Positions 1 to 11,637 of a stretch of 64,000 nucleotides of DNA are shown piece by piece (the first letter of the stretch is position 1; the number at the start of each line of letters is the position of its first letter). Under the pieces are notes generated by a model. It did no database searches. It was not told the origin of the DNA and saw nothing but the letters and a program-made list of their open reading frames with translations. The translations under genes and the position numbers were made by a program. The DNA comes from Porites lutea (taxonomy: Eukaryota; Cnidaria; Anthozoa; Scleractinia; Poritidae): the NCBI RefSeq assembly GCF_958299795.1, contig NC_133214.1, positions 20,890,994-20,954,993 on the forward strand, given 5' to 3'.

Positions 1-292
1 TAAGAACCATTCTCAAGTCACGTGATTAGTAACCTGACTATTGTCTTGAGGTCCAGCTCTTATTGGTCAAAAAGAGCCGGTTTGATCTGTTTGGTTAATG
101 AGCGTATTAAATGTTAAAGTTTCTTACAACTGGAAAACAAATGCTCCATATGGAGCCTCGCCCATACATATAAAGTCTTCAAAACAAGGGTTAAAATCAT
201 CTTTAGCTCTTACATCATATCAGCGCCAAAACATTTTTAGCTGACCTTCAGCTAAGAGTTAATAAGATCCAGAAGTTTCTGGGTGTGGTAAA

Positions 293-2901
293 ATGTATTA
301 CCTTGCGCTGATTCTATACTTGCATGGATTATTTCACAGTAAGTATTTTAGAAGACTATTTCTTCTTTTTTGGTTGTATCTATGCAGTTACTGAAACGTT
401 AATCTTCCATTACAAGTCAAAGGAGAAGTAGAACGATATTTAATTTGAGATCGATCGCTAAGAGCTTTAAATTGAGTTTCTTTTTAACACAACGTCATGC
501 GTTGAGATAAAAATATTTACGTGTTTGGTTAGTTAACGAAACGCCTTTATCTTTGTTGTTGTTGTTGTTTTTTTTCTTAAAGAGTAAGACAGCGTCGATG
601 CAAAGTCATGAATTAAGCAATTTTTACGGCCATGGGTCAATTATCCCTGATTATCTCTAACTTAAGTTTAGCAGTTTCCTCAGCATGGTAGGAAATCCTA
701 TGGTCTGCGAATTGAGACGTAAGTTTAGCATCTTTTTTTTCTCTTGGCTGCTGCTGTTTTCTGATATGCACGCGTGCCTGGTTAGATTGACTTAAAATAC
801 ACCTGAAAATATAACAGAAAACCGGAGAAAAAAGTTTCAAACTGTTGTTCAAGCGTTCACTGGTGATTGAAAGCGGGCCTTTGGACAGCGAATAATTTTG
901 AAACTAACTTCGTGTGTTTTAGGCAATCACTAGCTTCAAGGACATTCATATCCTCCAAGTCTTACTATTACATATGTTGAATCTATTGTCAACGGAAACT
1001 AATGAAATATCCTTAACGTAACTCGTTTACAGTTATAAGCTCGTGTCGACTGGTCTAGGTCGTACTCGGCATAGAACAAACTAAACTGAACTCACTAAAG
1101 TTTCTTTGTTGAGGATTTCTCGAGTAAAATCTGAAACAGCACTCATTTATTATTTAGTATTTACAGTCCCGTTGCTCAAAAGATGTTTGTTTTTCTGTTG
1201 TTATGTTATCACGATCAAATTACTTGGCATGCAAAGAGATTTAAACAAATATTACCATAGAAACTAGTTAGTACATAGAACCGTCCAAGTATGTTCAAAC
1301 TGGCTGTCAGCAATAATTCACTATAAACGAGTTTATGCGAAATAGAGTCGTGAATAAGTTTCCCTGACAGTTTTGAATAAAAGACTTAAAACGTTTAAAA
1401 TTTTCTAACGTGCTGAAACTTTAAAAACTCATTAATAATTCGTAAAGAAAAAACAAAAAAAAAAGGTTTCATGAGTGTCTTTATATTTGATAACGACACA
1501 GATAAACTTGACCAAAGCAACCCTAAATCTAAGTATTAGTGCAGGAATGAGTTGATATATATCAGAGATTTTGATGCCGTTCAGAAAACTCTCAGCTTCC
1601 CCTCGAGGTTTTAAACCTGATAATACATTCCTACTCGTTTTTTAAACAATCCTTAACATTGCGAGACATTTGCATGACACTAGTAATACAACAAAAAAGG
1701 GCTTCCAGCAGTAAACAGCTGTTTCATTCCCACTATAGCAAACCAGGTCCTGAACATTCTTAGCGTAGTCCCCTGGCGTTCTCGATCTTTTTTGCCAATC
1801 TAAGTGACAACATTGCAGCTTTAAGAAAATCAACCGTGTCGATAAATGTCTCTATATGTCAAGAGCGTTGCCAAAAACAGCGAAAATTTTTCAAATCTAT
1901 CCGTTACAATTTGTTTTAATATTCCTCGATGTCTTCCATCCTTGCCATCTTCAAAGTTTTGGCTCATTAAATTTTTTGGTTACTATAAGATAGGTAAGGT
2001 TTTTGTGACATCCGAAAAAATCAAGGTCGACTGAGGTAAGTGTTATCAGCCGATTCGAAGGCCGAGGCTAATAATACCTACCGAGTCCTTGATTATTCCT
2101 GAATTAACAGAAAATCGAATTTAATAATTGTTTTATAAGACAGTACACGGAGAAGACAGACGGTGAGTACGATGTTAGCCTGTGCCACAGACGAACAAAT
2201 GTCGAAATCCTTTTTCTGAGCCCCTAGCTATATAGTTGAGTTCCAGGATGTGAGCACCTGCCATGATTGGCTTGTAAGATGAGCCATTGAAGGGACATAT
2301 TAGGAATGCTCACCGATCTTTGGATCCTTTAGGGGCCCGGAACAACTGAGAGGATATTGGCGCTGCAAATTTCCTTTTCGTAGACGGTCGCTGCCATTTG
2401 GAAAATTTTTGACCTGTTATTGAGAGTGATTCTATTAAAAGAAAGAAGATCACAACAGACCAGAGTCAAACCCGGGCGCGAACCAGGATCTTTCGTATGC
2501 TCTTGTTTACCATTTTCTTCCTTAGCACTACACTATCACACCTACCCACCCACTTAACTGATACATCAATTTCAACGTGGGCTTCAAAGTCGTTCTTTCT
2601 CCGACTATTCCAAACGTATTATCTCCCTTGTTGTAACTTAATCCTGGGAATATATTACTTTAGTAAAATCCAACTAGTGGTCTATTATCAATGCTGCGTT
2701 CTGATTGGTTGAGCTACTACTAGGCTATATGTTATAGCCAACCAGTAGCGAAAAGCGCCGGCTTTGAAGACCAAAACATCGGCGGCTGAATTGCTTTTTG
2801 ATAGCTAAAGTTGTTTTGTCTCGATATTTTTGACCAACTAGTTGGATTTTACGAAAACAATTATTCCACTCGCCCTCATGGCCTCTGAGCCAATAGCCCA
2901 T

Positions 2902-2932
<31 letters not shown>

Positions 2933-5900
2933 AAGCCCATTCAGACGCGAGGAATAATTATTAAGGTCAATGGTGGCAACAACCGTTTACGAAACAAAAA
3001 TAGGCGTCGGCGCTACTTCGCAGACGTCATTTAATTTTAAAACCGGAGTTAAATTACGTCTGCGATGCAGGCTAGTACAATGTATAATATTTTAAATTTT
3101 CTTTGTTTAGTCAAGAGAATCAAGCTTTTCTGAAGGACATGATAACTTTTCCTTAAAAAGTTCCTTCACATTTTATATCTTTTGTTTCTTGAAGGTGTCT
3201 CAGGTTCTTCTAATGGTTCTTCCGAGCATCTGATCAGGGCCAAACTTCTGGAGAATTACGACAAAATAGTTTTACCTGTTACAGGCAAAAAAATGGACGT
3301 GCGCTTTAACTTGAGAATTGTCAAGCTACTCAAGGTAGTAAGTATCACGCAGCAAAGAAATCGAAATCGGAATCAGAATTGTCGAAACTCCCGGCAGGGC
3401 ACTCAACGGAAGTCTTGGTAGAGAGCTGTGCCACCAAGGCCTTCAAACCCCGACCTTGTTTAAAACCGAAATTGCTCATTTCCCTATCCTGTTTGTTAAG
3501 ACATGCAGGAGACACTATTTTCCGACCCTGATTTGTTTTGCATACAGAATTGAGTATTAAAATTTTACAACGTTCAGATTCGTGTGACAAGGCCTTATCA
3601 CACTGGGGTACATCAAAACGTAAAGGTCATGTGAATTTTTTATATTGGAAGATCTCTAATAGAGCGATTTTCGTATGACTTTGAATTGAAAACGTGCGAA
3701 CAAAACATAAACAGCAACGGACGGGAATAGAGTGATTTGATTGGTTTATCGAACGAATACAAACGCGCGCATGTCTTTTGGTTGGTTCAGCGAACGCCCG
3801 GGTGAAAAAACTTCATGCCCGATAACTTTCTAGAAATCAATGGATACTTAGCTTTGACGTCATACTGTAAAACGATTGGCCAATCGAACAATGCCCTTTC
3901 TATATTAGTGTTTTCTTTGGAAGGGAAACTAAGAGTCGATGTTTTGATCTTTTCATCCATTGGCTGATAAAACAAATAACGAACACTAACCAAATTCATT
4001 TTTCAAGGTCATACGAAAATCGCTCTAATACAGTAAAAATGTCTTGACAATCTGCAGTGTCCAGACTTGTCGTTTATTTTTGTTACTTCTGGTTTGCTTG
4101 CACAGGACACCATTGCAGAGACCATTGCTGTAGATGCGTGGATGTCACAGGTAACCGGCATATTTCTTCTCAGTAGTCGCATTTTGCCGAGTATTACACT
4201 TACCATAATTCATCGTAAGTTATGCGCCGATCAGTCGTCTAGTTTGAAATTTCAAACTTCTTCCCAACAACTCCGAGATTAATTTGTCTATTTTGGTGTC
4301 CATTCAGTTTTTTTTTTTGGGGGGGGGGGAGGGGGGGAGGGGGGGTAACAAGCATTTTAAGGGGAGTGGGCCAAAGGGTAGATTTTTCGATTTTATCCCG
4401 AACTGGCAACTGGCAAGGTTGCTGAATAGTTCAACCAACAACAGAATTCATTTTAGCCCCTAATTCAGTAAGATTGGTGAGCCATTATAATTCTCAATTT
4501 TTACACTGCTACTACATTTTTTTTCAGACTTGGACAAATGAATTCTTGCAGTGGAACGCCAGCGAATTTGGAAACGAAAATACTATACACTTTTGGCCTG
4601 ATGAGGTCTGGACACCAGATATTTCACTTTTAAATAAGTAAGTAGTGTAGAATGAATTTTTAAACATAACTGACCAACATTAGCATGCACGTTGTGTACG
4701 ACGTACCAAAACGTACCCCAATAGAGAGAAGTGTGGCGTAGCGTTACCATGGTAGCAAATTTCTGGTTCTCAACAATCTTTCTTGACAGAGACGGCCATT
4801 TAAAAAAAAATTATGGGCTACCGTTTTGTCCCCAAATGTAATCATGCACGGGATAGTGATACGTGTCAATATTTTTCGTCTTTTTTTTTTCTGTCATATT
4901 TGCAAGACTACAGGTTGTCGAGATCCAGAGATTTTGCTACCATGGCAACGTGACGTAATTACTCCTTCTCTCTTTCTCTCCTTCTCCTCCCCTCTAACAG
5001 AAACCTAACCTAAACAATTGTACTGAACGATGTTCTCTTCTGCAAATGATTTTTTTCCTATAGCGCTGAAGATGACGATTCAGCAAAAGGGAAAATAGGC
5101 TTTGGCACAGAAGTAAAAGTACTCAGCACTGGATTGTGCATTCTTAACGGTATGACCACTTTGACAGCTTCCTGCCAACTAAATCTCGAAGACTGGCCCT
5201 TTGACAACCAAACCTGTGTATTTATGTTCGGCTCCTATACATATGGAACTGACAGGATGACCCTCCAACAACCGCCAGCTCGGCGCTATGAAGAAATGTT
5301 AAGCGGTAAGCTTGCCCTGTTTTAATGTACTCTTCGGTTTTTTTGCACAAATATTTCTGGAAAATCTGGTTGTAAAGTAAACAGAATCGGCGACTTTTTG
5401 GGTCGCTCCAGCGAAAAATTTCCGCCTGGAGCAACGGAACATCTGAAAAGATAGTCTTGTTTTTCCAGAAGAAATGTTCCAAACGGAAACTCTTGTTCCA
5501 TTTCTTCAAAAACCATCAATTTCAGGCCTTCGTGGCCGTTTTTCATTAAATGGAACTGTTTTGTACAAATGGTAAATGCAATTTCGGGACAAATTTTACC
5601 AGTCCTGAATTTTGCTACTTTGAACGCAAATAACTTAAGTTGGCGACTTTGAAAGAGTTTTAAAATAGACCTTTTTACCAATACGGCGGCCATATTGAAT
5701 TAATCCGATTTAAGGAGTATTACAGGATGTCCAGGGCGCATAAACACATTTCGTTTGTATTTTCGAGCGCTTTTCGGGACATTTTATCTTTAGGTTTTCT
5801 TAGAATAAAATTGTAATGGGAAAAAAAGATCCTTGTGCCGTGTTTGGACGTAATAATGATCGCCTTTTTCTAGTTTAGTATCAGAAATATGGCACAAGGA

Positions 5901-7691
5901 TCTGTTTTCCCATTACAATCTTATTCTAAGAAACCTTTAAGAAAAAATGTCCCCAAAAGCGCTCGAAAATACGAACGAAATGTGCTCATGCCCCCTGGGC
6001 ATCCTATAATACTCTTTAAATCGGATTAATTCAACATGGCCGCCGTATCGGTAAAAAGGTCTATTCGCCACCTGACTTTAAAAAGCGAGTCGGGAACTGG
6101 AGCCTAGATGCGTCTCGCAAGTGTTTCTGGGATAGTTTCTAGGAACGCGCTGGTCAGCCATTGGCCAATTTTTTTCCCCTGTCCCTGATAATAGCCTAGG
6201 GCGCTTTCCATTCAGCCAAAACTTCCGGTTTGAATTTTCGTCAATTTCCAGCATAGCCTACGAAGCGCAGACGTATTTCCAGTCGTCGCTTCTCTCCTTC
6301 CAAAAAAATACGCCTGCGCTTAGCGGGCTACTTCCAGCAACAAATGAAACCCCAAAATAGGACAACCTCCCGAGGTATACCCAGATTTTCGAGAAATTTT
6401 TCCAGGAAGTTTTCTTTCCATTCAACTTTGCTCCCGGAATTTCAAAAATTTTCGGTTAAATGGTTCCCCTTTTCGGAAATTCAACAATTTCCGGAATATC
6501 TGGAAACTTTTCCGGTAAAATTCTGTACCAAGTACCGCTGCTTCCAAATTTTCGAAAGTTTTCGTTGAATTGGAAAGCACCCCAAGAGGTCTTTGAGAAA
6601 TTTAACCAGGCCCAGTTTCCCCTCGGTTCTTAAGTGGCGATATGGCGCAGACTGTGGCACATGCATCAAGCTTTTTGCACATTTCTTTTACTGCCCACCC
6701 CCCGACTACAGCGTGAAACTGCCTTATTTCACGTTGTATTGATAGCGTAAACATACAGCGACTTTTTCTTTCTCTTAAACTTGGATATTCATCTCCAAGA
6801 GAGTTCACCTTAGACAAATTGAGCGAGTAAACACAACTGCACTCAGAAGTTAGTTTCAAAGAACGCGAAGTCACTTTAGTGACAGTTTTTAGTGAGGGCA
6901 GGAAGCTTTAAGTTGGTTTCGTTGTTCAGCGGATCAAAACACTGTGCTTATTGAGAACTTAACTTAACTCTTTCACAGATCGGTTTTTATCAAATGGTAA
7001 CTGGGATTTACAAGACATCCAAATTAGTACTGCGACAACCGACCATGAAAACTGCTGTCACACTAATTTCAGCGAGATCGTCTACACCTTGAAAATAGCA
7101 AGAAGGCCTTTGTACTACTTGTTCTATCTGGTCGGGCCTTGTATTATACTCTTATTTCTCAATCTTACAAGCTTTCTCATTCCAGTGGAAAGTGGGGAAA
7201 GAATTGGCTTTGTCACAACAATTCTGTTGGCCATGATAGTGTTCTTGCTGCTGATGTCATCTCTCCTCCCGGAGACTTCGAGTTTTGTCCCTAAACTTGG
7301 AATAAACTTGATGGTGACAATGGTGATTATGTGTATGGTACTCTTGTCTAATATCCTCGTGCTCAAGCTGTTCTTCATGGAAGACCATCCACCGAAATGG
7401 TTGCAGCGCCTTTTCTGCTTCTTCCAGAGAAAGAATCGAAAACGAGACGCGCAGATTCAAGATGTCTCCAGCGCAAATGGGACGCATCTGCCTGGTGTCG
7501 AGTCTCCTGGTAGTAGTCACCAGGCGATTCAAAACTTGGAACACTTACAGGGGAGCAAAAAGGTAGACAAGAGATCAGAGGAAAAAGTTGAGGAGCTTAC
7601 CTGGCAGAAAGTGTCCATCAAGCTGGACAATGTGTTTTTCTTCCTCTTCAGTTTGATCGCTGTGATTACCTATGCCGTGATTTTCATGTAA
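293..7691 (+). CDS. Nicotinic acetylcholine receptor-like subunit, alpha type (Cys-loop ligand-gated ion channel), 6 exons
   Basis: Exons: 293-338, 3195-3334, 4106-4150, 4528-4637, 5064-5305, 6979-7691. All introns are GT-AG, phases agree, and the sum is 1296 nt (431 residues plus TAA). The 45-nt third and 110-nt fourth exons are classic nAChR exon sizes. The start gives a short hydrophobic signal peptide (MYYLALILYLHGLFHS). The ligand-binding domain carries a canonical Cys-loop (C151 to C165 with 13 residues between and the motif WPFDNQTC) and a vicinal Cys pair at 220-221, the mark of alpha subunits. M1 lies at about 236-262. M2 begins after GERIG, with Glu at -1', which predicts cation selectivity. 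M3 and a C-terminal M4 flank a cytoplasmic loop. It is a plasma-membrane pentameric channel subunit. Oddly, the agonist aromatic box is changed: Tyr172 replaces the loop B Trp, Leu112 the loop A Tyr, and the loop C Tyr positions hold other residues, so acetylcholine may not be the ligand. The second exon could also start at 3204. Confidence 0.93.
1960..2170. repeat. Fold-back repeat, family 1 copy a
   Basis: It shares aggtaagtgttatcagccga, the gaaggccgaggct centre, and a downstream ttgattatt / taataattgttttat segment with the sequence at 7868-8062. The centre is palindromic. It is probably a MITE; the ends are not exact. Confidence 0.6.
2655..2965. repeat. Palindromic dispersed repeat in receptor intron 1
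   Basis: The arms taaaatccaactagt (about 2664) and actagttggatttta (about 2837) are inverted copies. A second palindromic part is built around ggccttcggcctcatgggc, with inverted aattattcc ends. It is likely a compound or nested MITE. Confidence 0.5.
3660..4029. mobile_element. MITE in receptor intron 2
   Basis: It has terminal inverted repeats agagcgattttcgtatgac and gtcatacgaaaatcgctct, a perfect 19-base match, about 370 bp apart. There is no coding capacity. It lies between exons 2 and 3 of the receptor gene. Confidence 0.7.
4312..4347 (+). repeat. T-run then G-rich tract
   Basis: A poly-T stretch is followed by about 30 bases of nearly pure G broken by single A residues. It could form a G-quadruplex. 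It lies in the intron before exon 4 of the receptor gene. Confidence 0.8.
5659..6066. mobile_element. Long fold-back MITE in receptor intron 5
   Basis: Two arms of roughly 180 bp are inverted copies: aatagacctttttacc at the left end and ggtaaaaaggtctatt at the right end. Further matched blocks include ggcacaaggatc against its complement. The loop is only about 50 bp. No open frame resembles a transposase. Confidence 0.8.
6198..6583. mobile_element. MITE, gggcgctttccatt family, copy a
   Basis: The left end agggcgctttccatt and right end aattggaaagcaccc are inverted. The same end pair bounds the element at 36374-36526. The interior is not coding. Confidence 0.6.
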
Positions 7692-7708
7692 ATGTCGGAT
7701 CACTTTAG

Positions 7709-7820
7709 GTCCCTGGGAACTGCCCACCTACCCCTCCCCTGATCTAGCATTAACACTTACTTCTCACTAAGAGCAAAATGTTGGCTTAGGGGAGGGGTAG
7801 GTGGGCAGTACCTCAGAAGC
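7709..7820. mobile_element. MITE, ctgcccacctacccc family, copy a
   Basis: Inverted ends actgcccacctacccctccc and ggaggggtaggtgggcagt enclose a loop of about 50 bp. It begins just after the receptor stop codon, so it probably lies in the 3' UTR. Related copies are at 28510-28621 and 35107-35209. Confidence 0.8.
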
Positions 7821-7867
7821 CTATACTGATCCTAAATATCATCTAAAAAACAGAAGGCTTTTATAAA

Positions 7868-8062
7868 CAATTATTGGCTGAGGTTTTCGTGGTATCCGGA
7901 ATAAGGCAAGATCGTCGAGGTAAGTGTTATCAGCCGAGCCGAAGGCCGAGGCTGATAACATTTACCGAGACCTTGATTATTTAGGATATCACAAAAACTG
8001 AATCTAATAATCGTTTTATTATACATTGTTTTGAGGAAAATAACGACGACAAACACACGGTC
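7868..8062. repeat. Fold-back repeat, family 1 copy b
   Basis: It matches 1960-2170 through aggtaagtgttatcagccga and the gaaggccgaggct core, with the flanking taataatcgttttat segment. The centre can fold on itself. Confidence 0.6.
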
Positions 8063-8438
8063 GCAATCTTGAAGGAACCTGAATTGATAGTGTTATTAGA
8101 GATAATGCATTGCTCGCGCAACCTACAGATAAGTTAGTTATCTGCTAGCAGAATATATAACTAATCTGTATAGGCTCTTAGCCAGTGAGAAAACAGATAG
8201 TGAGTACAATGTATAATAATTTGAATAATCAACCACTTAAGACGAGATTATTATTGTAATATATGGCAGAATTTGTACAAATGGAAGGTTCATATTTCAC
8301 ACATCAATAGTATCATACCTAAGTTACCTTAGCACAATTCTGAGTCATAGTATACTATACTGTTCATTTGAACATTTGAGGCCTTTGAGCACAGCATATT
8401 CTCTCGATCCCACGATTTTCCTACTGCTTTGCCTGATG

Positions 8439-8714
8439 TTACGGGATTATTGTCTTTGGGTGCACAGACACCCGTGAAGCACAAAACCAATTCTTACAAT
8501 AGAAACTACAGCATTCCCAAAAAGCAATACACCTCTCTTTATCCTGAAGACATTTTTGTTGCATTTGCATTTTTAAAGGAGAAGAGTGTCCCAGATCATC
8601 TCTTACGCTGTCTTCCTCAATTGTTTCTTGACGATGAACAAAGCGAACAAAGCGAGCCATGACCAGCAACAGGCAAACAGACATCAGTGATATCGCAAAC
8701 AGAAGCTTCATCAT
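8439..8714 (-). CDS. Secreted six-cysteine peptide precursor with inhibitor-cystine-knot spacing
   Basis: A single open frame of 91 residues begins with a double Met. Residues 1-20 form a good signal peptide (MMKLLFAISLMSVCLLLVMA). Residues 21-54 form a polar, partly acidic propeptide-like stretch. Residues 55-78 hold all six other cysteines in the order C-x6-C-x5-CC-x3-C-x4-C (C55, C62, C68, C69, C73, C78). This order is the inhibitor-cystine-knot framework known from many small secreted animal peptides, including venom peptides, channel modulators and antimicrobial peptides. The tail after C78 is 13 residues. It would be exported and disulfide-bonded. I cannot name a target, and no paralogue is seen in the window. 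It lies 0.75 kb downstream of the receptor gene, tail to tail with it. It may be a chance frame, but the combination of signal, spacer and knot pattern in one short frame makes this unlikely. Confidence 0.62.
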   Translation of the reverse strand: MMKLLFAISLMSVCLLLVMARFVRFVHRQETIEEDSVRDDLGHSSPLKMQMQQKCLQDKERCIAFWECCSFYCKNWFCASRVSVHPKTIIP

Positions 8715-10642
8715 ACTATTTACGTAAAAATTAAATTCAATATCAGCAATGATCAGCGTATTTTTTCTTTAAGGAGATACACTTTCCAAAACTGAGTGTA
8801 AAAGGGATAAAAAAGAGCACACTAAATGGTTAAAAGCAATGGGCATGTTTATCTTTTCGCCCCTCTCATCTTTTGAGTGGAGATTAAAGTAAGGACAACC
8901 CCCGGTCTTGAAAGACAGAATTTACCCTGCGAGCAAAATAAAATAAGGGACAAAAAACGCTAGCTATGGATCTCTAAAACCAAAACCGAAGAAAAATGGG
9001 ACAACAATAGGTTTTATTGTCTGGTATCAAGTTAAACAAGAAAAAAACGCAATGCTTAGTCGACTGAGGAAAATATACATTGCACCTACCATAAAAATTC
9101 AACGAAGAGAAGTTTTAGTAAAGTTGAAATTGTCACGACCCCGAGCAGATAAACTACCAGTAGGTTTTTGACCGAAGACAAGTTGAGCATTTATCAATTG
9201 GCGCTGCCATGTAGTAGGTGAACGAAGCATCACATGCAATTCCCAAGGTGTTGCTGAATCACACGAGATAGCGAAGGTAATTCGGAGGTCCAAAGAACGC
9301 TTTTTGCACTCAGTAAAGCGAGTTTTCCTATACCTCACAGGGGCGGATCCAGGATTTTTTTTAGGAGGGGGTGAACTCGTCTCTTTCTCTACTTCAACAC
9401 CAATAAACCACAAAGTTTTTTTTTTTTTTTTGCAGAATACCAGTTGTATTAGAAAACCGCAGGTCATCTCGGATGGGGGGAGGGGTGCGCACCCCCTGCA
9501 CCCTCCCCCTAGATCCGCCCCTGCCTCAGTTAATCACTGATTTACGGTATTATGTATTAAGAAATGCTCAAAGAATTATTCGTTTTAATTCTCGGGGGAC
9601 GGAAGCCCCGTGCAAATTGACGCAAAATTGTTGGATGTTACGTCTCTGCGTACGTTTGCACACCCTGTTGCATGTTGTGTTGCGTGTTGTTGGGAGTTGT
9701 TGCGCATTAAAGTTTGAAACCTGGCAAACTTGGTGTTTTAAGCAATCTTTTGACAATCTGACTGGCTCGCTATCTTGGGACATTGAGCAATAAACAAGTG
9801 TCCCCCTCATCTTGGCGGTGGCGGCTTTTCTTCGCCTCCTTCACCACGGAAATGGGCCTCGCTCAGCCGCTAGTTGTACACCTTTCAACTTTTAGTCCTC
9901 TTTAAGACTGACATGACAAGAACCAGTTACATCTACTTTTATTTTCTGCTTGATACCGTTATTTCGTACAAATAAGAATATTTCAAAGGGGACTTTGGAC
10001 AATTTTAAATTGTCTATCTGTTGGTGTAGGATTTATGAAGCCCGGCACCATTTACCCTGGGTGCCAGAGCCGGACTTGCTAGACTGCGAGCAGTCTCTTA
10101 TTTTTCTTTTGAATCACAGTAGACCGAGAGCATAATTTTAATTTTTTCACTCGCCGGGCGTGGCTCTGAGGAAAGTGCGTGGTTTCCGCGGGTCCCCGCG
10201 CGTGGCTTCAGCCCTCTAAAGCATGCATACCAGTGGGAGGAGCCACCCATAATGTGGATATAGTTACTTTTGAAGACAACGCGAATTAAAGTAATTCATT
10301 GCATTGTAAATTAACCAAAGAATATAAAAAAATAAACATTGGTTGTGTTTTCAATAGGCCGATTAACTAGCTAGAGCTGAACATTCTTTCTAGGGTTTGT
10401 TTACAAAATTTATCTAATTTGGAGTGAAATGACTGAACGAGTGCGTGCACGTGCCACGTGCCACGTGCCACACATCAAACATGTATTTTAGATGGGGGTA
10501 TGGGTTCGTGGGTCATCGGCTTGGGCTGGCTCAGTTGTGTTTAGGCTTGTGTTTCTGTTTTGTATCATGAATTTTGGCTTGTATTTCCCTCTGTCATTAG
10601 AATTTACTCGAGGTTTTTTCACTTCTTTCCTCGCGGACGAAT
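8715..10642. other. Intergenic region between the small peptide gene and methyltransferase 1
   Basis: It holds one TIR element (9338-9523), a TG-rich low-complexity stretch around 9620-9720, and a GC-rich patch at about 10150-10215. The patch may belong to the promoter region of the next gene. I see no other gene. Confidence 0.6.
9338..9523. mobile_element. MITE with caggggcggatcc ends and 5-bp target duplication
   Basis: The element is 186 bp. Its left end caggggcggatccagg and right end ctagatccgcccctg are inverted. The 5-bp direct repeat cctca flanks it (9333-9337 and 9524-9528). The superfamily is uncertain. Confidence 0.75.
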
Positions 10643-11605
10643 ATGTTCAACAAGAGAAAGACAGCGAAGCTCTCATTTAGTAGAGCTTACATGAAGTGTT
10701 CAGATGTCTTTTGGAAAATGGCTTCCCTGAAAAGTAGAGTTGTCGATTTGATTGCGAGAAATCTTCGGGAACCTAAAGGTCTTGGGGGACATTTCATCAG
10801 GGTAAGTTTCTCTTAAAAGTTCCTTATAATGAAAATATTCGCAGAAAATTGTACTGCTGAGTAAAAATTCTGAGAACAGGACCATACTTACAGGTTCTAA
10901 CCTGACTTAACTCACCAAAAATTTTTTACAACAACTTAAAAAGCTTTGTTCATGCAGCTTAGCAAAAGGATTGAGATCAAGCTAAGACTTAACCATCAGT
11001 ACTGTTAAAAGATAATAGAGATTATTTACGCTAACAAAAGGAAAGAAAATCTCTGGACATGTAAACTAAGCTTATCACGTGAGGCCTTTTTTCAATATTA
11101 TGCAATATTAAATTTATCATCCGAAATTTTCCCTTCAGTAATTTTAAAATAGGTTTGTTTCTGTTTAAATCAAATTTCACTCACAAAATTGTGGTTTCTC
11201 AAAATGTTGGATAGAATGTGACCAATATAACTCACCTATATTTCTGCTATATTATAAAGTCTATTTACATGTATATCTTTAATCTTCAGATGCATTTCTA
11301 TTATTTGTACCGTTTCTTAAGGATTATGTAATCAGAGATGCCATTTAAATGAGTGAACCCGCACTTTCGCATCATATTAGAAACCCTGTACACTAGAAAT
11401 GGTTGTATGCTGTTAAGGCTTTTATACTACTACATGAGAAATTTCTGCAATTTGATTGGCTTAGAGCAGTTGTATTTCAGCTTAATTTGAAATACCCACA
11501 TGTGAAAATTACAAACTTTTTGCGGCTAGTAGTATAAACAATTAATAGCATGAGTTGCATGTGATATTTGGCATAAATACCACTCGTGATATTTCAAAAT
11601 TGTCT

Positions 11606-11637
<32 letters not shown>

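Larger units (their letters stand above)
339..3194 (+). other. Large first intron of the receptor gene
   Basis: This 2.9-kb intron has a strong GTAAGT donor and an AG at 3193-3194 (or 3202-3203). It holds two fold-back repeats, listed separately. The remainder is AT-rich sequence in which I see no gene. Confidence 0.7.

Noticed and set aside
5222-5693. Two minus-strand frames of 95 and 123 residues
   Set aside because: They overlap the receptor exon and the following MITE and have no recognisable domain.
9099-9810. Open frames of 80-122 residues on both strands
   Set aside because: They run across a MITE and low-complexity sequence, contain homopolymer translations and show no domain.
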